From: an uncultured Erythrobacter sp.
GTDB lineage: Bacteria > Pseudomonadota > Alphaproteobacteria > Sphingomonadales > Sphingomonadaceae
DNA: 64,000 nt
NCBI GenBank assembly: GCA_947494705.1
Contig: CANLVN010000001.1
Location: 62,001 to 126,000, forward strand
Direction: 5' to 3'
The notes below the pieces were generated by a model. The model searched no databases. It saw only the letters and a program-made list of their open reading frames with translations, and was not told the origin of the DNA. Positions 8,680-18,524 of the stretch are shown here, piece after piece. Position numbers and translations under genes: made by a program. Position 1 is the first letter of the stretch; the number at the start of each line of letters is the position of its first letter.

Positions 8680-9372
8680 ATGAGCGATACTCTCATCTTG
8701 CCCGCCGAAGCGCGCGAACGGGCAGGCAAGGGAGCCTCCCGTGCACTTCGCCGCGAAGGTCGGGTCCCCGCTGTTGTATATGGCGGTAAGGAAGAACCCA
8801 CTCCAATCCACGTCGAGGAGAAGGAACTCATCAAGCAATTGATGACGGGTCACTTCATGAACTCGATCGTCAAGGTTTCGATCGACGGCAAGGAAGTCCG
8901 CACGATCCCGAAGGATGTCGCTCTGGACCCGGTCACCGACCGTCCCATCCACGCCGACTTCTTCCGCCTTTCGAAGGATGCGAAGATCGAGGTCTCGATC
9001 CCGGTCGTCTTCACCAATGAAGAAGCATCGCCCGGCCTCAAGAAGGGCGGCGTCCTGAACGTGGTCCGTCACGAGCTCGAGCTTGTCTGCGAAGCCGACA
9101 AGATTCCGAACGAGATCGAAATCTCGGTCGAGGGCAAGGAAGTGGGCGACTCGATCCACATCAGCGAAGTCACCCTGCCTGCCGGTAGCGAAAGCGCGAT
9201 CACCGATCGTGACTACACCATCGCCACCTTCGTCGCTCCGTCCGCACTGCGTCAGAGCGAAGAGCAGGAAGACGAAGAGGAAATCCCCGCAGACGGCGTT
9301 GCCGCGACCGAACAGGGTCCGGACGACGATGCTGCGCAGGAGCAGGAAGACAAGGCGCCCGACGGCGAATAA
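8680..9372 (+). CDS. rplY: 50S ribosomal protein L25 (general stress CTC form)
   Basis: Binds 5S rRNA in the large ribosomal subunit. The 230-residue protein has the N-terminal L25 domain ([25 protein letters not shown], residues ~10-35) and the longer TL5/CTC C-terminal beta domain ([19 protein letters not shown] onward), plus a strongly acidic tail (EEQEDEEE...), typical of alphaproteobacterial CTC-type L25 and longer than the 94-residue E. coli protein. It is followed by an excellent terminator. The 145-base leader contains a TTCGGA/TCCGAA-flanked potential hairpin (about 8601-8640). pth follows, as in many bacteria. Confidence 0.96.
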   Translation: MSDTLILPAEARERAGKGASRALRREGRVPAVVYGGKEEPTPIHVEEKELIKQLMTGHFMNSIVKVSIDGKEVRTIPKDVALDPVTDRPIHADFFRLSKDAKIEVSIPVVFTNEEASPGLKKGGVLNVVRHELELVCEADKIPNEIEISVEGKEVGDSIHISEVTLPAGSESAITDRDYTIATFVAPSALRQSEEQEDEEEIPADGVAATEQGPDDDAAQEQEDKAPDGE

Positions 9373-9399
9373 TTGTCTCCGATTGCAAGATCACCAAGG

Positions 9400-9436
9400 G
9401 CGCCGGGCTGGGAAACCAGTCCGGCGCTTTTGCTTT
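9400..9436 (+). terminator. intrinsic terminator after rplY
   Basis: GCGCCGG (9400-9406) with its continuation GCTGG pairs with CCAGT/CCGGCGC (9416-9427), 12 pairs including one G-U, closed by a GAAA tetraloop and followed by TTTTGCTTT. Strong by eye. Confidence 0.85.
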
Positions 9437-9462
9437 GCGGCAATGTTGCCTAAGGGGGCGCC

Positions 9463-10032
9463 ATGCAGATCTGGACTGGCCTTGGTAATCCCGGACCCAA
9501 ATACGCGCTCCACCGGCACAATGTCGGCTTCCTCGCGCTCGACGTCATCGCGGACATGCACGGCTTCGGCCCGGTGCAGAAGAAGTTTTCCGGCTGGGTG
9601 CAGGAAGGCCGGATAGGCACGCAGAAGGTCCTGCTGCTCAAGCCTGCGACCTACATGAACGAAAGCGGCCGCAGCGTGGGTGAGGCGATACGCTTCTACA
9701 AGCTGGATCTCGACGCGCTCACAGTCTTCCACGACGAGCTGGATCTGGCGCCGTTCAAGGTGAAGGTAAAACAGGGCGGCGGGACGGCGGGCCACAACGG
9801 GTTGCGCTCGATCGACAAGCACCTCGGATCTGACTTTCGCCGCGTACGACTGGGCATCGGTCATCCGGGGCACAAGGACCGGGTAAGCGGCTATGTGCTG
9901 GGCAATTTCGCTAAGGACGAACAGGACGACCTCGCCGCGATGCTCGGTGCGGTTGGCGCGGAAGCCGAATGGCTGGCGAAAGGCGACGGTCCGCGTTTCA
10001 TGAGCGACGTTGCACTCAGGTTGCAGGAATAG
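9463..10032 (+). CDS. pth: peptidyl-tRNA hydrolase
   Basis: Releases peptides from prematurely dropped peptidyl-tRNA. The 189-residue protein has the signatures MQIWTGLGNPGPKYALHRHNVGF (catalytic His in HNVGF), LLKPATYMNESG, FHDELDL with the catalytic Asp, and QGGGTAGHNGLRSI. Length matches the family. AAGGGGGC lies just upstream of the ATG. It sits downstream of rplY but behind a terminator, so it probably has partly independent expression. Confidence 0.97.
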   Translation: MQIWTGLGNPGPKYALHRHNVGFLALDVIADMHGFGPVQKKFSGWVQEGRIGTQKVLLLKPATYMNESGRSVGEAIRFYKLDLDALTVFHDELDLAPFKVKVKQGGGTAGHNGLRSIDKHLGSDFRRVRLGIGHPGHKDRVSGYVLGNFAKDEQDDLAAMLGAVGAEAEWLAKGDGPRFMSDVALRLQE

Positions 10033-10068
10033 CGTGCAACTGGCGCGCACCACGCGCGTTGATGAGGC

Positions 10069-10386
10069 ATGAAGACGGAAATCCGCTCAAACTGGTCGCA
10101 CGCGATCCTCGTGTGCAAGAAGTGCAGCAAGAAGATGAAAAAGCGCTCGGGCGGCTTCGGCCCCGAAGGCAGGCCACTCGCCAAGGCGCTGAAACAGGAA
10201 CTCGGCACGAAGAAGGGCCGCAAGTCGAGGCTCGGTCTCGTCGAGGTGCCCTGCCTCGATATCTGTCCGAAAAACGGCGTCGTCCTGGTCGATACCCGCA
10301 CGCCGGGCCAATGGCGCATCGTCACGCCGGATGCCGATATCGGCGAACTTGCAAGGCAACTCGAATCCGTTGACGAAACGGTATAG
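10069..10386 (+). CDS. thioredoxin-like (2Fe-2S) ferredoxin domain protein
   Basis: A 105-residue protein beginning with a strand that leads to CKKC (Cys16/Cys19 region) and a second cysteine pair in VEVPCLDICPKNGVV (C-x3-C). This four-cysteine layout is that of thioredoxin-fold 2Fe-2S ferredoxins, small cytoplasmic electron carriers; the partner is unknown. The region between has many lysines (KKMKKRSGG, KKGRKSR). It follows pth by 36 bases in the same direction. Confidence 0.75.
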   Translation: MKTEIRSNWSHAILVCKKCSKKMKKRSGGFGPEGRPLAKALKQELGTKKGRKSRLGLVEVPCLDICPKNGVVLVDTRTPGQWRIVTPDADIGELARQLESVDETV

Positions 10387-10423
10387 GCTGCTGTCAGCCA
10401 CGAATAGCCGAGGACTGACCGAC

Positions 10424-11419
10424 ATGACCCAGATCAACCGCCGCACCCTCCTTGCCGGAGCCGCCGCCACGGGCGCCCTCGCCGCAACAGCGCGCATCGC
10501 TGCGCAGGATCTGGTGCAGTCGACCCCGGACATGGCGGGCAAGAGCGTGCTGATCACTGGCTGCTCCAGCGGCTTCGGACGACTCTCCGCCGAGCATTTT
10601 GCCCGTGCAGGCGCGCGGGTTTTCGCGACGATGCGCAACCTCCCCCGCCCCGAGGCGGACGAGCTGATGGCCCTCGCCGAAGAAGCGTCGCTCGATCTCC
10701 ATGTGATCGAGATCGATGTGCTTTCGGACGAGCAAGTCACGGACGGCGTTGCCCGCGCCGTAGAAATCAACGGCGGTCCTATCGACATCCTCGTCAACAA
10801 TGCCGGGATAGGCATCTCGTCCCCGGTCGAGGTGCAGGATATGGAAGCGACCAAGCTGATCTTCGACACCAATGTCTTTGGTCCCCACCGCATGGCCCGC
10901 GCCGTGCTGCCGGGAATGCGCGAGAAGGGATCGGGGCAAATCTTCCAGATTTCGTCGCAATTGGGCCGCGTCATAGTTCCCAATTCCGGGCACTATTCCG
11001 CGACCAAGTTCGCGCTTGAGGCGATGGGCGAGCAACTCGCCTACGAACTTGTGCCGCATAATATCGACGTCACCATCATCGAACCCGGTGGCTATCCGAC
11101 CGAGGTCTGGGTCAATCGCAATATCTATACGGCCGCGCTCAAGGAGCGGGCCGAGGACGAGCATACATCGGGCTATCCGCGCGCCGTTTCTCGAATGGGC
11201 GAAGAGGACGGTTCGGGCCGTAGCGCCAATCCGATGGACGTGCCCCGCGCAATCGCGAAGGTTATCGCCATGCCGTCGGGCACGCGCCCCTTACGCGTCG
11301 CCGTCCATCCGGGCGCAAAACCGCAATTGCCGATCAACGAAGTCACCGCGAAGGTGCAGGTCGGCTGGCTTGGTGAAAGCGGCTATGGTCCGTGGATCAA
11401 GGCAGTCCACAACGCCTAG
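10424..11419 (+). CDS. short-chain dehydrogenase/reductase with Tat-type signal
   Basis: A classical SDR of 331 residues: nucleotide motif TGCSSGFG, NNAG, the catalytic Ser (QISSQLGR) and YSATK. The N-terminus MTQINRRTLLAGAAATGALA looks like a twin-arginine signal, unusual because most SDRs are cytoplasmic; a mature enzyme in the periplasm would need its cofactor loaded before Tat export, which fits. I start at 10424; an upstream ATG at 10331 lies inside the ferredoxin gene. Substrate not predictable. Confidence 0.88.
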   Translation: MTQINRRTLLAGAAATGALAATARIAAQDLVQSTPDMAGKSVLITGCSSGFGRLSAEHFARAGARVFATMRNLPRPEADELMALAEEASLDLHVIEIDVLSDEQVTDGVARAVEINGGPIDILVNNAGIGISSPVEVQDMEATKLIFDTNVFGPHRMARAVLPGMREKGSGQIFQISSQLGRVIVPNSGHYSATKFALEAMGEQLAYELVPHNIDVTIIEPGGYPTEVWVNRNIYTAALKERAEDEHTSGYPRAVSRMGEEDGSGRSANPMDVPRAIAKVIAMPSGTRPLRVAVHPGAKPQLPINEVTAKVQVGWLGESGYGPWIKAVHNA

Positions 11420-11560
11420 CGGGCACATACACATATGCGTCAGCGACTGTGCCAGTCGAGGACACTAGGCTCAATGCGCCTCGTCAAGCCGGACCGGATT
11501 GGTACTCTTCAACCCAATCGAGTCGTCTCAGATTCAGGCTTCATGGGGGGCATCAGACTT

Positions 11561-11773
11561 ATGACCAAGTTCAACATCCTACCAGCATTGATCGTTGCAA
11601 GCGCAATCGGCATCGCCGCGACACCCGTTCACGCGATGAAGGAACCTCCGAGCGAACCGCCGACCAGCAGCTCGAGCGGCGGCACTCCTGTGCCAGAACC
11701 TTCGAGCATCATCCTGTTCGGTGCGGGCGCTGCCGCTTTCATGTTCGGCAACCGCCGCAAGAAACTGCGCTAA
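11561..11773 (+). CDS. small PEP-CTERM sorting-domain protein
   Basis: A 70-residue exported protein: a Sec signal (MTKFNILPALIVASAIGIAA, cleavage near VHA), a short Ser/Pro-rich linker, and a textbook PEP-CTERM tail VPEPSSIILFGAGAAAF followed by basic residues (GNRRKK). PEP-CTERM tails are recognised by exosortase in EPS-producing Gram-negatives, so an exosortase should exist elsewhere in the genome. The mature part is only ~20 residues. An alternative in-frame ATG lies at 11543. Followed by a strong terminator. Confidence 0.85.
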   Translation: MTKFNILPALIVASAIGIAATPVHAMKEPPSEPPTSSSSGGTPVPEPSSIILFGAGAAAFMFGNRRKKLR

Positions 11774-11803
11774 AGCGATATAAAGGACTCCAACGGTCCT
11801 GAG

Positions 11804-11840
11804 GGGGCGCGCGCCGGTGGTCGGCGCGCGCCCCTTTCTT
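11804..11840 (+). terminator. intrinsic terminator after the PEP-CTERM gene
   Basis: GGGGCGCGCGCC (11804-11815) and GGCGCGCGCCCC (11823-11834) form a perfect 12-pair stem with a 7-base loop, followed by TTTCTT. Confidence 0.85.
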
Positions 11841-11919
11841 GTTGTGCCGCTACCTCTGGTCTTTCGCGCTCTCCGGCGCTAAGCGCACTCGCCAATTCAA
11901 CCTTGAGAAAGCAAGACCC

Positions 11920-13020
11920 ATGGGTTTCAAATGCGGAATCGTGGGCCTGCCCAATGTCGGCAAGTCCACCCTCTTCAACGCACTCACCGAAACGCAGGCC
12001 GCACAGGCCGCGAACTATCCCTTCTGCACGATCGAGCCCAATGTCGGGCAGGTCGCAGTGCCCGACGAGCGGCTCGAAAAGATCGCCGCAATAGCCAAGA
12101 GCGGCAAGGTCCTCGCCACGCAGCTGAGCTTCGTCGACATCGCCGGCCTCGTGAAGGGCGCGAGCGCGGGCGAAGGGCTGGGAAACCAGTTCCTCGGCAA
12201 TATCCGCGAGGTCGATGCGATCGTGCATGTCCTGCGCTGTTTCGAGGATGACGACATCCAGCACGTCTCGAACACGGTCGACCCGATTGCCGATGCCGAA
12301 GTGGTCGAGACCGAGCTGATGCTCTCCGACCTCGAAAGCCTCGAAAAGCGCGTGGCCAACGCAGCCAAGCGGGCGAATGCGGGCGACAAGGAGGCCAAGA
12401 TCATGGCGAGCGTGCTGGGTCAGGCACTCGAATTGCTCAAGGACGGCAAGCCCGCGCGACTGGTCGAACCCAAGGACGACGAGGAAGCTCGTGTGCTTCA
12501 GCAGGCGCAGCTGCTCACAGCCAAGCCGGTACTCTACGTCTGCAACGTCGCAGAAGAAGAAGCTTCGTCGGGCAACGCCATGTCACAATCGGTCTTTGCC
12601 AAGGCCGAGGCCGAGGGAGCGGAAGCCGTGGTGGTCTCCGCTGCCATCGAAGCCGAACTCGTAAGTATGCCGATCGAGGACCGCGCGGAATATCTCGCCG
12701 AGCTGGGCCTTGAGGAAAGCGGCCTCGCCCGCGTGATCCGCGCAGGCTACAAATTGCTCGGTCTCAAGACCTTCTTCACCGCAGGCCCCAAGGAAACGCG
12801 CGCATGGACTTTCCCCGACGGAGCAAAAGCCCCGCAGGCCGCGGGCGAGATCCACACCGATTTCGAGAAGGGCTTCATCCGAGCCGAGACGATTGCCTAC
12901 GACGACTACATCGCGCTGAACGGGGAAGCCGGCGCTAAGGAAGCGGGCAAGATGCGGCAGGAGGGCAAGGAATACCTCGTGCAGGACGGCGACGTGATGC
13001 AGTTTAAGTTCAACGTTTAA
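11920..13020 (+). CDS. ychF: redox-regulated ATPase YchF (Obg family)
   Basis: A 366-residue cytoplasmic Obg-like ATPase that binds ribosomes and influences stress resistance. The start MGFKCGIVGLPNVGKSTLFN carries the P-loop; FVDIAGLVKGASAGEGLGNQ is the switch/G3 region; a C-terminal TGS domain follows (FTAGPKETRAW...). YchF hydrolyses ATP rather than GTP. Length and motifs are standard. The in-frame upstream ATG at 11839 would lie in the terminator region of the previous gene, so 11920 is preferred. Confidence 0.97.
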   Translation: MGFKCGIVGLPNVGKSTLFNALTETQAAQAANYPFCTIEPNVGQVAVPDERLEKIAAIAKSGKVLATQLSFVDIAGLVKGASAGEGLGNQFLGNIREVDAIVHVLRCFEDDDIQHVSNTVDPIADAEVVETELMLSDLESLEKRVANAAKRANAGDKEAKIMASVLGQALELLKDGKPARLVEPKDDEEARVLQQAQLLTAKPVLYVCNVAEEEASSGNAMSQSVFAKAEAEGAEAVVVSAAIEAELVSMPIEDRAEYLAELGLEESGLARVIRAGYKLLGLKTFFTAGPKETRAWTFPDGAKAPQAAGEIHTDFEKGFIRAETIAYDDYIALNGEAGAKEAGKMRQEGKEYLVQDGDVMQFKFNV

Positions 13021-13030
13021 CAACTCTTTC

Positions 13031-13056
13031 GGAACCGTCGTATCGGTCTGCCAGTT
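13031..13056 (+). promoter_or_regulatory. possible EcfG-type promoter before the DUF1206 gene
   Basis: GGAAC (13031-13035), 17 bases, AGTT (13053-13056) approximates the alphaproteobacterial general-stress sigma-EcfG consensus GGAAC-N16/17-CGTT with one mismatch. It lies 30 bases before the start codon. Confidence 0.35.
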
Positions 13057-13086
13057 GGGTTTGAAAAGGCTTTCTGGAGGATTAAC

Positions 13087-13899
13087 ATGGTGGACAAGAG
13101 CGAAAAATTTAACTGGTTCGTGAGAGCGGGCTATCTGTCCCGTGCGATCCTCTACTCGATGCTGGGCATCATCGCGTTGACCAGTGCCAATGCGATCAGC
13201 CAGGGCACCGACGGTATCTTCAGGGCGATCGAGGACTTTCCGGCTGGCACATTCATCCTGTGGGTGATGGTGATCGGCCTCGCCGCCTATGCGCTCTTCC
13301 GCCTTTGCTCGCTTCTCTTCGATATCGAGAACAATGGCTCAGACGCCAAGGGCTGGGCGAAGCGGATCGGCCACCTTGGGTCGGCAGTCGGCCACGCGGC
13401 ACTGGCTTATTCTGCTTTCCAGTTCGCCAACAGTTCCGGCAGCGGAAGTGGCGGCGGAGGCGGCGGCGCGCAGTCTGCAGCGGCTGGCGTTCTCAGTGTG
13501 GAATTTGGCGGGCTAGTCCTCGGCATTCTCGGACTGATTTTTTTCATCGTCGCTGCCGTTCAGGCCAAGAAGGCGATCACCGGCGAATTCATGCAGCGGA
13601 TTTCTCCCAGCGCTCCCGACTTCACTCGCGCACTGGGCGGTGCCGGCTTTGCGGCTCGTGCGGTCGTTTACGCCATCATCGGCTGGTCGCTGGTGCAGGC
13701 AGGCTTCATGTCGGGCGGATCGCAACAAATCCGCACACTCGGCGACGCGCTTGCCGAACTTGCCGGCGAAGGCGCGATCTTCACCGTGACCGCAGTTGGA
13801 TTGCTGCTCTTCGGAATCTTCAGCCTGATCCTGTCGCGCTATCGCATCATCCCGGAACTGAACGCCGATCAGGGGGTCCCGAAATTCCGGGCTTCCTGA
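13087..13899 (+). CDS. DUF1206 membrane protein
   Basis: A 270-residue inner-membrane protein with roughly six hydrophobic segments arranged as three similar repeats, each with an aromatic/small pattern such as ARAGYLSRAILYSMLG-like (here VRAGYLSRAILYSMLGIIAL, then IGHLGSAVGHAALAYSAF, then GGAGFAARAVVYAIIGWSL). This is the DUF1206 layout; no function is known. A glycine/serine-rich linker (SSGSGSGGGGGG) separates the second and third units. TGGAGGAT is a strong ribosome site. It ends 12 bases before the convergent mutL stop. Confidence 0.85.
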   Translation: MVDKSEKFNWFVRAGYLSRAILYSMLGIIALTSANAISQGTDGIFRAIEDFPAGTFILWVMVIGLAAYALFRLCSLLFDIENNGSDAKGWAKRIGHLGSAVGHAALAYSAFQFANSSGSGSGGGGGGAQSAAAGVLSVEFGGLVLGILGLIFFIVAAVQAKKAITGEFMQRISPSAPDFTRALGGAGFAARAVVYAIIGWSLVQAGFMSGGSQQIRTLGDALAELAGEGAIFTVTAVGLLLFGIFSLILSRYRIIPELNADQGVPKFRAS

Positions 13900-13904
13900 T
13901 CGTG

Positions 13905-13924
13905 CGGGCGGTCAGTGCCGCCCG
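13905..13924. terminator. possible shared hairpin between the DUF1206 gene and mutL
   Basis: CGGGCGG (13905-13911) and CCGCCCG (13918-13924) form a 7-pair stem with a 6-base loop between the convergent genes, covering the mutL stop. There is no U-run on either strand, so its terminator role is uncertain. Confidence 0.35.
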
Positions 13925-15744
13925 AACAGTTTCTCGACATCTTCCATCGACAGCTTGACCCAGGTCGGGCGGCCGTGATTGCACTGGCCTGAGCGCGGGG
14001 TGGCCTCCATCTCGCGCAGCAGGGCATTCATCTCGTCGACGCGCAGGACCCGCCCTGCCCTGACCGATCCGTGACAGGCCATCGTGGCCAGGACATATTC
14101 GAGTCGCTCTGCCAGCAGCAGCGAACCTGAGTCCTCGTGCTTTCCATGCTTGGCAATATCGTCGGCCAGATCGCGCAGGAGTTTGCCGGTATCCGCCTTC
14201 GCAATGGCTGATGGCACCGCGCGAACAAGCATAGCCCCCGGCCCGAAACGTTCGACTGCAAGCCCGAAGCGCGCCAGCCCTTCGGCGGCATCCTCCAACC
14301 TGTCGCAATCCGCCTCGTCCATCTCGACCACGTCGGGGACAAGCAGTGCCTGACTGCGCTTCGTACCCTCGTCCGCCCCGGCGCGCTTGAGCCGTTCAAA
14401 CACGAGGCGCTCATGGGCGGCATGCTGGTCGACAAGAATAAGCCCGTCCCTGCTCTCTGCGACGATGTAGGTGTTCGCCACCTGACCGCGCGCAATGCCG
14501 AGCGGGAAGTCGGCGGTTTCCTCGGCAATCGGCGCGGCCTCTTCAGCTCGGCCCTGTGGCAAGGCGCTTTCGTTTTGTGGGTTCCATTCCGGGCGAGGTT
14601 CAGAGACGCGCTGGGACGGGGCGGTCCAGTCGCGTCCATCGAAGATCGAGCGAAGCGCCGCCGGCTCTTCACGCACCGGCTCTGCCTGCCAGCGCTCCAT
14701 CGCGCCGCGATCGGGGCCCTGCGCCGCTCTCCGGTCTCCCGTCGCGAGCGCCTGTCGCAATCCCGACACGATAAAACCACGCACTCCGGAAGCATCACGG
14801 AACCGGACCTCGGTCTTGGCCGGGTGGACATTCACGTCGACATCTTCGGGCGGCAGGTCGAGGAACAGCGCAAGCACTGCATGGCGATCGCGCGCTAGCA
14901 TGTCCGAATAGGCCCCGCGCACCGCGCCAGTCAGCAGCTTGTCCTTCACCGGGCGACCGTTGACGAACAGGTACTGGTGATCGGCCACACCGCGGTTGTA
15001 GGTCGGCAGGCCAGCAAGTCCCGTGAGGCGCATCACCCCACCCGGCCCTTCCCGCTCGAGCGCGATTTCCACCGCATTGTCTTTTAATTCGCGCGCGACA
15101 ATCTGCGAGACGCGCGTGCCCAGCCCCTCATCCACCTGTGTGGACAAGGCCGTGCGGCTCTTGCCCTGCGCACCGTTCTCCAGCGTAAAGGCGATGTCCG
15201 GGCGCGCCATGGCGAGGCGGCGCACGATGTCCAATGAAGCGATGTATTCGCTGCGCGGCGTGCGCAGGAACTTGCGGCGAGCGGGGACCTTGGCGAAGAT
15301 CTGCTCGACCCGCACCCGCGTACCCACAGGCAGCGCCGCAGGGCTGTTCTCGACCACCTCGCCATGATCGACCACCCGCCGCCATCCCTCTTGGGAGCCC
15401 TGCTGACGGCTTTCGATGGTCAGGCGTGCAACGCTGGCGATCGAGGGTAAGGCTTCGCCTCGAAAGCCCAGCGTGGTGACCATCTCGATCGCCTCGTCGG
15501 GGAGCTTGGATGTTGCATGGCGTTCGAGCGCGAGTTCCATCTCTTCCGGAGCCATACCGCAACCATCGTCGGTGACTTCGAGTCGCGTGAGACCCCCATC
15601 GACCAGCGCCACACCGATTCGCTTCGCACCCGCATCAATGGCGTTTTCGACGAGTTCCTTGAGCGCTGCGGCGGGTCTTTCGACCACTTCACCGGCAGCG
15701 ATCCGGTTGACTAGCTCATTAGGAAGACGACGAATTTGTGGCAT
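13912..15744 (-). CDS. mutL: DNA mismatch repair protein MutL
   Basis: GHKL-type ATPase that couples MutS mismatch recognition to strand processing. The 610-residue protein starts MPQIRRLPNELVNRIAAGEV, followed by ENAIDAGA (ATP-lid Asn/Asp), DDGCGM, HATSK and GFRGEAL, all hallmark ATPase motifs, and a C-terminal dimerisation domain with QCNHGRPTW near the end (a MutL C-terminal motif). An ATG 9 bases upstream (15753) has an AAGG at good distance and is an alternative start. It is divergent from mreB and convergent with the DUF1206 gene. Confidence 0.97.
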   Translation of the reverse strand: MPQIRRLPNELVNRIAAGEVVERPAAALKELVENAIDAGAKRIGVALVDGGLTRLEVTDDGCGMAPEEMELALERHATSKLPDEAIEMVTTLGFRGEALPSIASVARLTIESRQQGSQEGWRRVVDHGEVVENSPAALPVGTRVRVEQIFAKVPARRKFLRTPRSEYIASLDIVRRLAMARPDIAFTLENGAQGKSRTALSTQVDEGLGTRVSQIVARELKDNAVEIALEREGPGGVMRLTGLAGLPTYNRGVADHQYLFVNGRPVKDKLLTGAVRGAYSDMLARDRHAVLALFLDLPPEDVDVNVHPAKTEVRFRDASGVRGFIVSGLRQALATGDRRAAQGPDRGAMERWQAEPVREEPAALRSIFDGRDWTAPSQRVSEPRPEWNPQNESALPQGRAEEAAPIAEETADFPLGIARGQVANTYIVAESRDGLILVDQHAAHERLVFERLKRAGADEGTKRSQALLVPDVVEMDEADCDRLEDAAEGLARFGLAVERFGPGAMLVRAVPSAIAKADTGKLLRDLADDIAKHGKHEDSGSLLLAERLEYVLATMACHGSVRAGRVLRVDEMNALLREMEATPRSGQCNHGRPTWVKLSMEDVEKLFGRH

Positions 15745-15877
15745 TCGTCGCATACTAGCCTTCAGACGCCGCATTTTCGAGTGCTGCCGGGGAAAATCCC
15801 CCTCAACTTCAACAAAAATTTTAGCAATTTCCCCCCGCATTCGCTAGGCGCGTCGGGTCACGTCAATTTAGGGATGA

Positions 15878-16987
<1,110 letters not shown>

Positions 16988-17061
16988 TCTGCATCCACAG
17001 GAGTGAGGGTTCGGGGGGACGCGCTTCGGGGGACATGAAACCAAGGGACTAAGGGCCAAAA

Positions 17062-17967
17062 ATGGCGCCGAAAAATTCGCGTCGATCGGGCTTTTCGAAA
17101 AAGCAGCAATATTCGGTGTTCACCGGGTACTTGCTTGCGACACTCGGTGCGTTGCTTGGTCTTGCTCTGCTCGGTCTGTCGCTTTGGCAGCCCAAGGCGT
17201 TCGAACCTTTGCGCAGTGGAGCCACCGAAATCACCGCCCCAGTCGGAGAGGCGACTTCAACGGCACGCGCGGGTGGCAACAACCTGTGGGAACGCATCGC
17301 CGGCTTCTGGCGCGCCGGTTCGCAGAACGCGGCGCTGCGCCGCGAGGTCGAAGTCGCGCGCATCCGGCTCGCCGAGGCCGAAGCGGTCGAGGCCGAGAAC
17401 CGTCGCCTGAAAGCGCTGCTCGACCTCGCCCAGACCGACGCCGAACCCATTGCCGCCACTCGTCTCGTCGGATCGAGCGCATCTTCCGCTCGCCGATTTG
17501 CCTATGTGGGCGTCGGCGCCACCGATGGCGTAGAAGTCGGCATGCCGGTTCATTCCGAACGCGGTGTCATCGGGCGTGTGCTCGAGACCGCACGCAATTC
17601 TTCGCGCGTACTCTTGCTGACCGATAGCGAGAGCGTCCTGCCGGTGCGCCGTGCGAAGGACCAGACCGTTGCCTTTGCCGAAGGACGCGGTGATGGCCTG
17701 CTGCGCATCCGGCTTATCAACCTGGGACTCAATCCGCTTGAGGTCGGCGATGTCTTCGTCACCAGCGGTGCGGGAGGCTATTACCGGCCCGGGGTTGCGG
17801 TGGCGGTGCTGAACGAACTCACCCCCGATGGCGGGATCGCCCGTCTGATCGCGGAACCCTCCGCCACGAATTACGTCGTCGTCGAACCGATCTACGAACC
17901 CGAAGCGGTCGAAGCCTCTGCTGTACGAGTACGCGACGAGCTTTCCGAAGAGGAACTGCGGGATTGA
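17062..17967 (+). CDS. mreC: rod shape-determining protein MreC
   Basis: Membrane-anchored periplasmic scaffold of the elongasome. The 301-residue protein has a basic N-terminus (SRRSGFSKKQQ), one membrane segment (about residues 17-38, LLATLGALLGLALLGLSL), a coiled coil (NAALRREVEVARIRLAEAEA) and the beta-domain with GVVG-like features (GSSASSARRFAYVGVGATDGV, ERGVIGRVLE). The C-terminus overlaps the TTG start of mreD by four bases. Confidence 0.95.
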   Translation: MAPKNSRRSGFSKKQQYSVFTGYLLATLGALLGLALLGLSLWQPKAFEPLRSGATEITAPVGEATSTARAGGNNLWERIAGFWRAGSQNAALRREVEVARIRLAEAEAVEAENRRLKALLDLAQTDAEPIAATRLVGSSASSARRFAYVGVGATDGVEVGMPVHSERGVIGRVLETARNSSRVLLLTDSESVLPVRRAKDQTVAFAEGRGDGLLRIRLINLGLNPLEVGDVFVTSGAGGYYRPGVAVAVLNELTPDGGIARLIAEPSATNYVVVEPIYEPEAVEASAVRVRDELSEEELRD

Positions 17968-18524
17968 GGGATAGTCTTTCCCCTCCGATCCAGCGGCGCG
18001 CCTATGGCAGTGGCGGAATCAACCGCGTGGTTTCGCCGTGGCGGGCGCGGTCGGTGCATTACGTCTCGATCTGTGTGGCGTCATTGCTGCCTTTCTGGTT
18101 CATCGCGGACGTCATGCCCGTGCTGCCGCCACTGGGCTTCATGACCTTCCTCGCCTGGCGCCTGATGCGGCCCGGACTGATGCCGCTGTGGGTCGGAGTG
18201 CCGCTGGGCGCGTTCGACGACCTGTTTTCCGGTCAGCCTTTTGGCAGCGCAATTCTGCTATGGTCATTGACCATGATCGGGCTCGAACTTCTGGAGTCGC
18301 GTTTTCCATGGCGCGGATTCTGGCAGGACTGGTTCACCGCCGGTTTTGTCATCCTGATCTATATCCTTGCCGCGATGACAATATCCGGGGCCCCAGTCAC
18401 CATCCATCTCCTGATCGCCAGCCTGCCGCAGATCTTGCTTTCGATCCTGCTCTACCCTCTTCTTGCGCGCATCATCGCGTGGCTCGATCGCTTCCGCCTG
18501 TCGCGCTCGCGGAGGATCGGATGA
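17964..18524 (+). CDS. mreD: rod shape-determining protein MreD
   Basis: Polytopic inner-membrane partner of MreC. The 186-residue protein has about five hydrophobic segments, including YVSICVASLLPFWFI, PPLGFMTFLAWRLM and IASLPQILLSILLYPLLARI, and the short MreD size. The best start is TTG at 17964, overlapping the mreC stop (TTGA); no ATG gives a full-length product. The end overlaps mrdA by four bases (ATGA). Confidence 0.85.
   Translation: MRDSLSPPIQRRAYGSGGINRVVSPWRARSVHYVSICVASLLPFWFIADVMPVLPPLGFMTFLAWRLMRPGLMPLWVGVPLGAFDDLFSGQPFGSAILLWSLTMIGLELLESRFPWRGFWQDWFTAGFVILIYILAAMTISGAPVTIHLLIASLPQILLSILLYPLLARIIAWLDRFRLSRSRRIG

Noticed and set aside
18038..18520. N-terminal extension of PBP2 in frame from 18038
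   Set aside because: This stretch is mreD in another frame; the ATG at 18521 has GGAGG upstream and gives the standard N-terminus.
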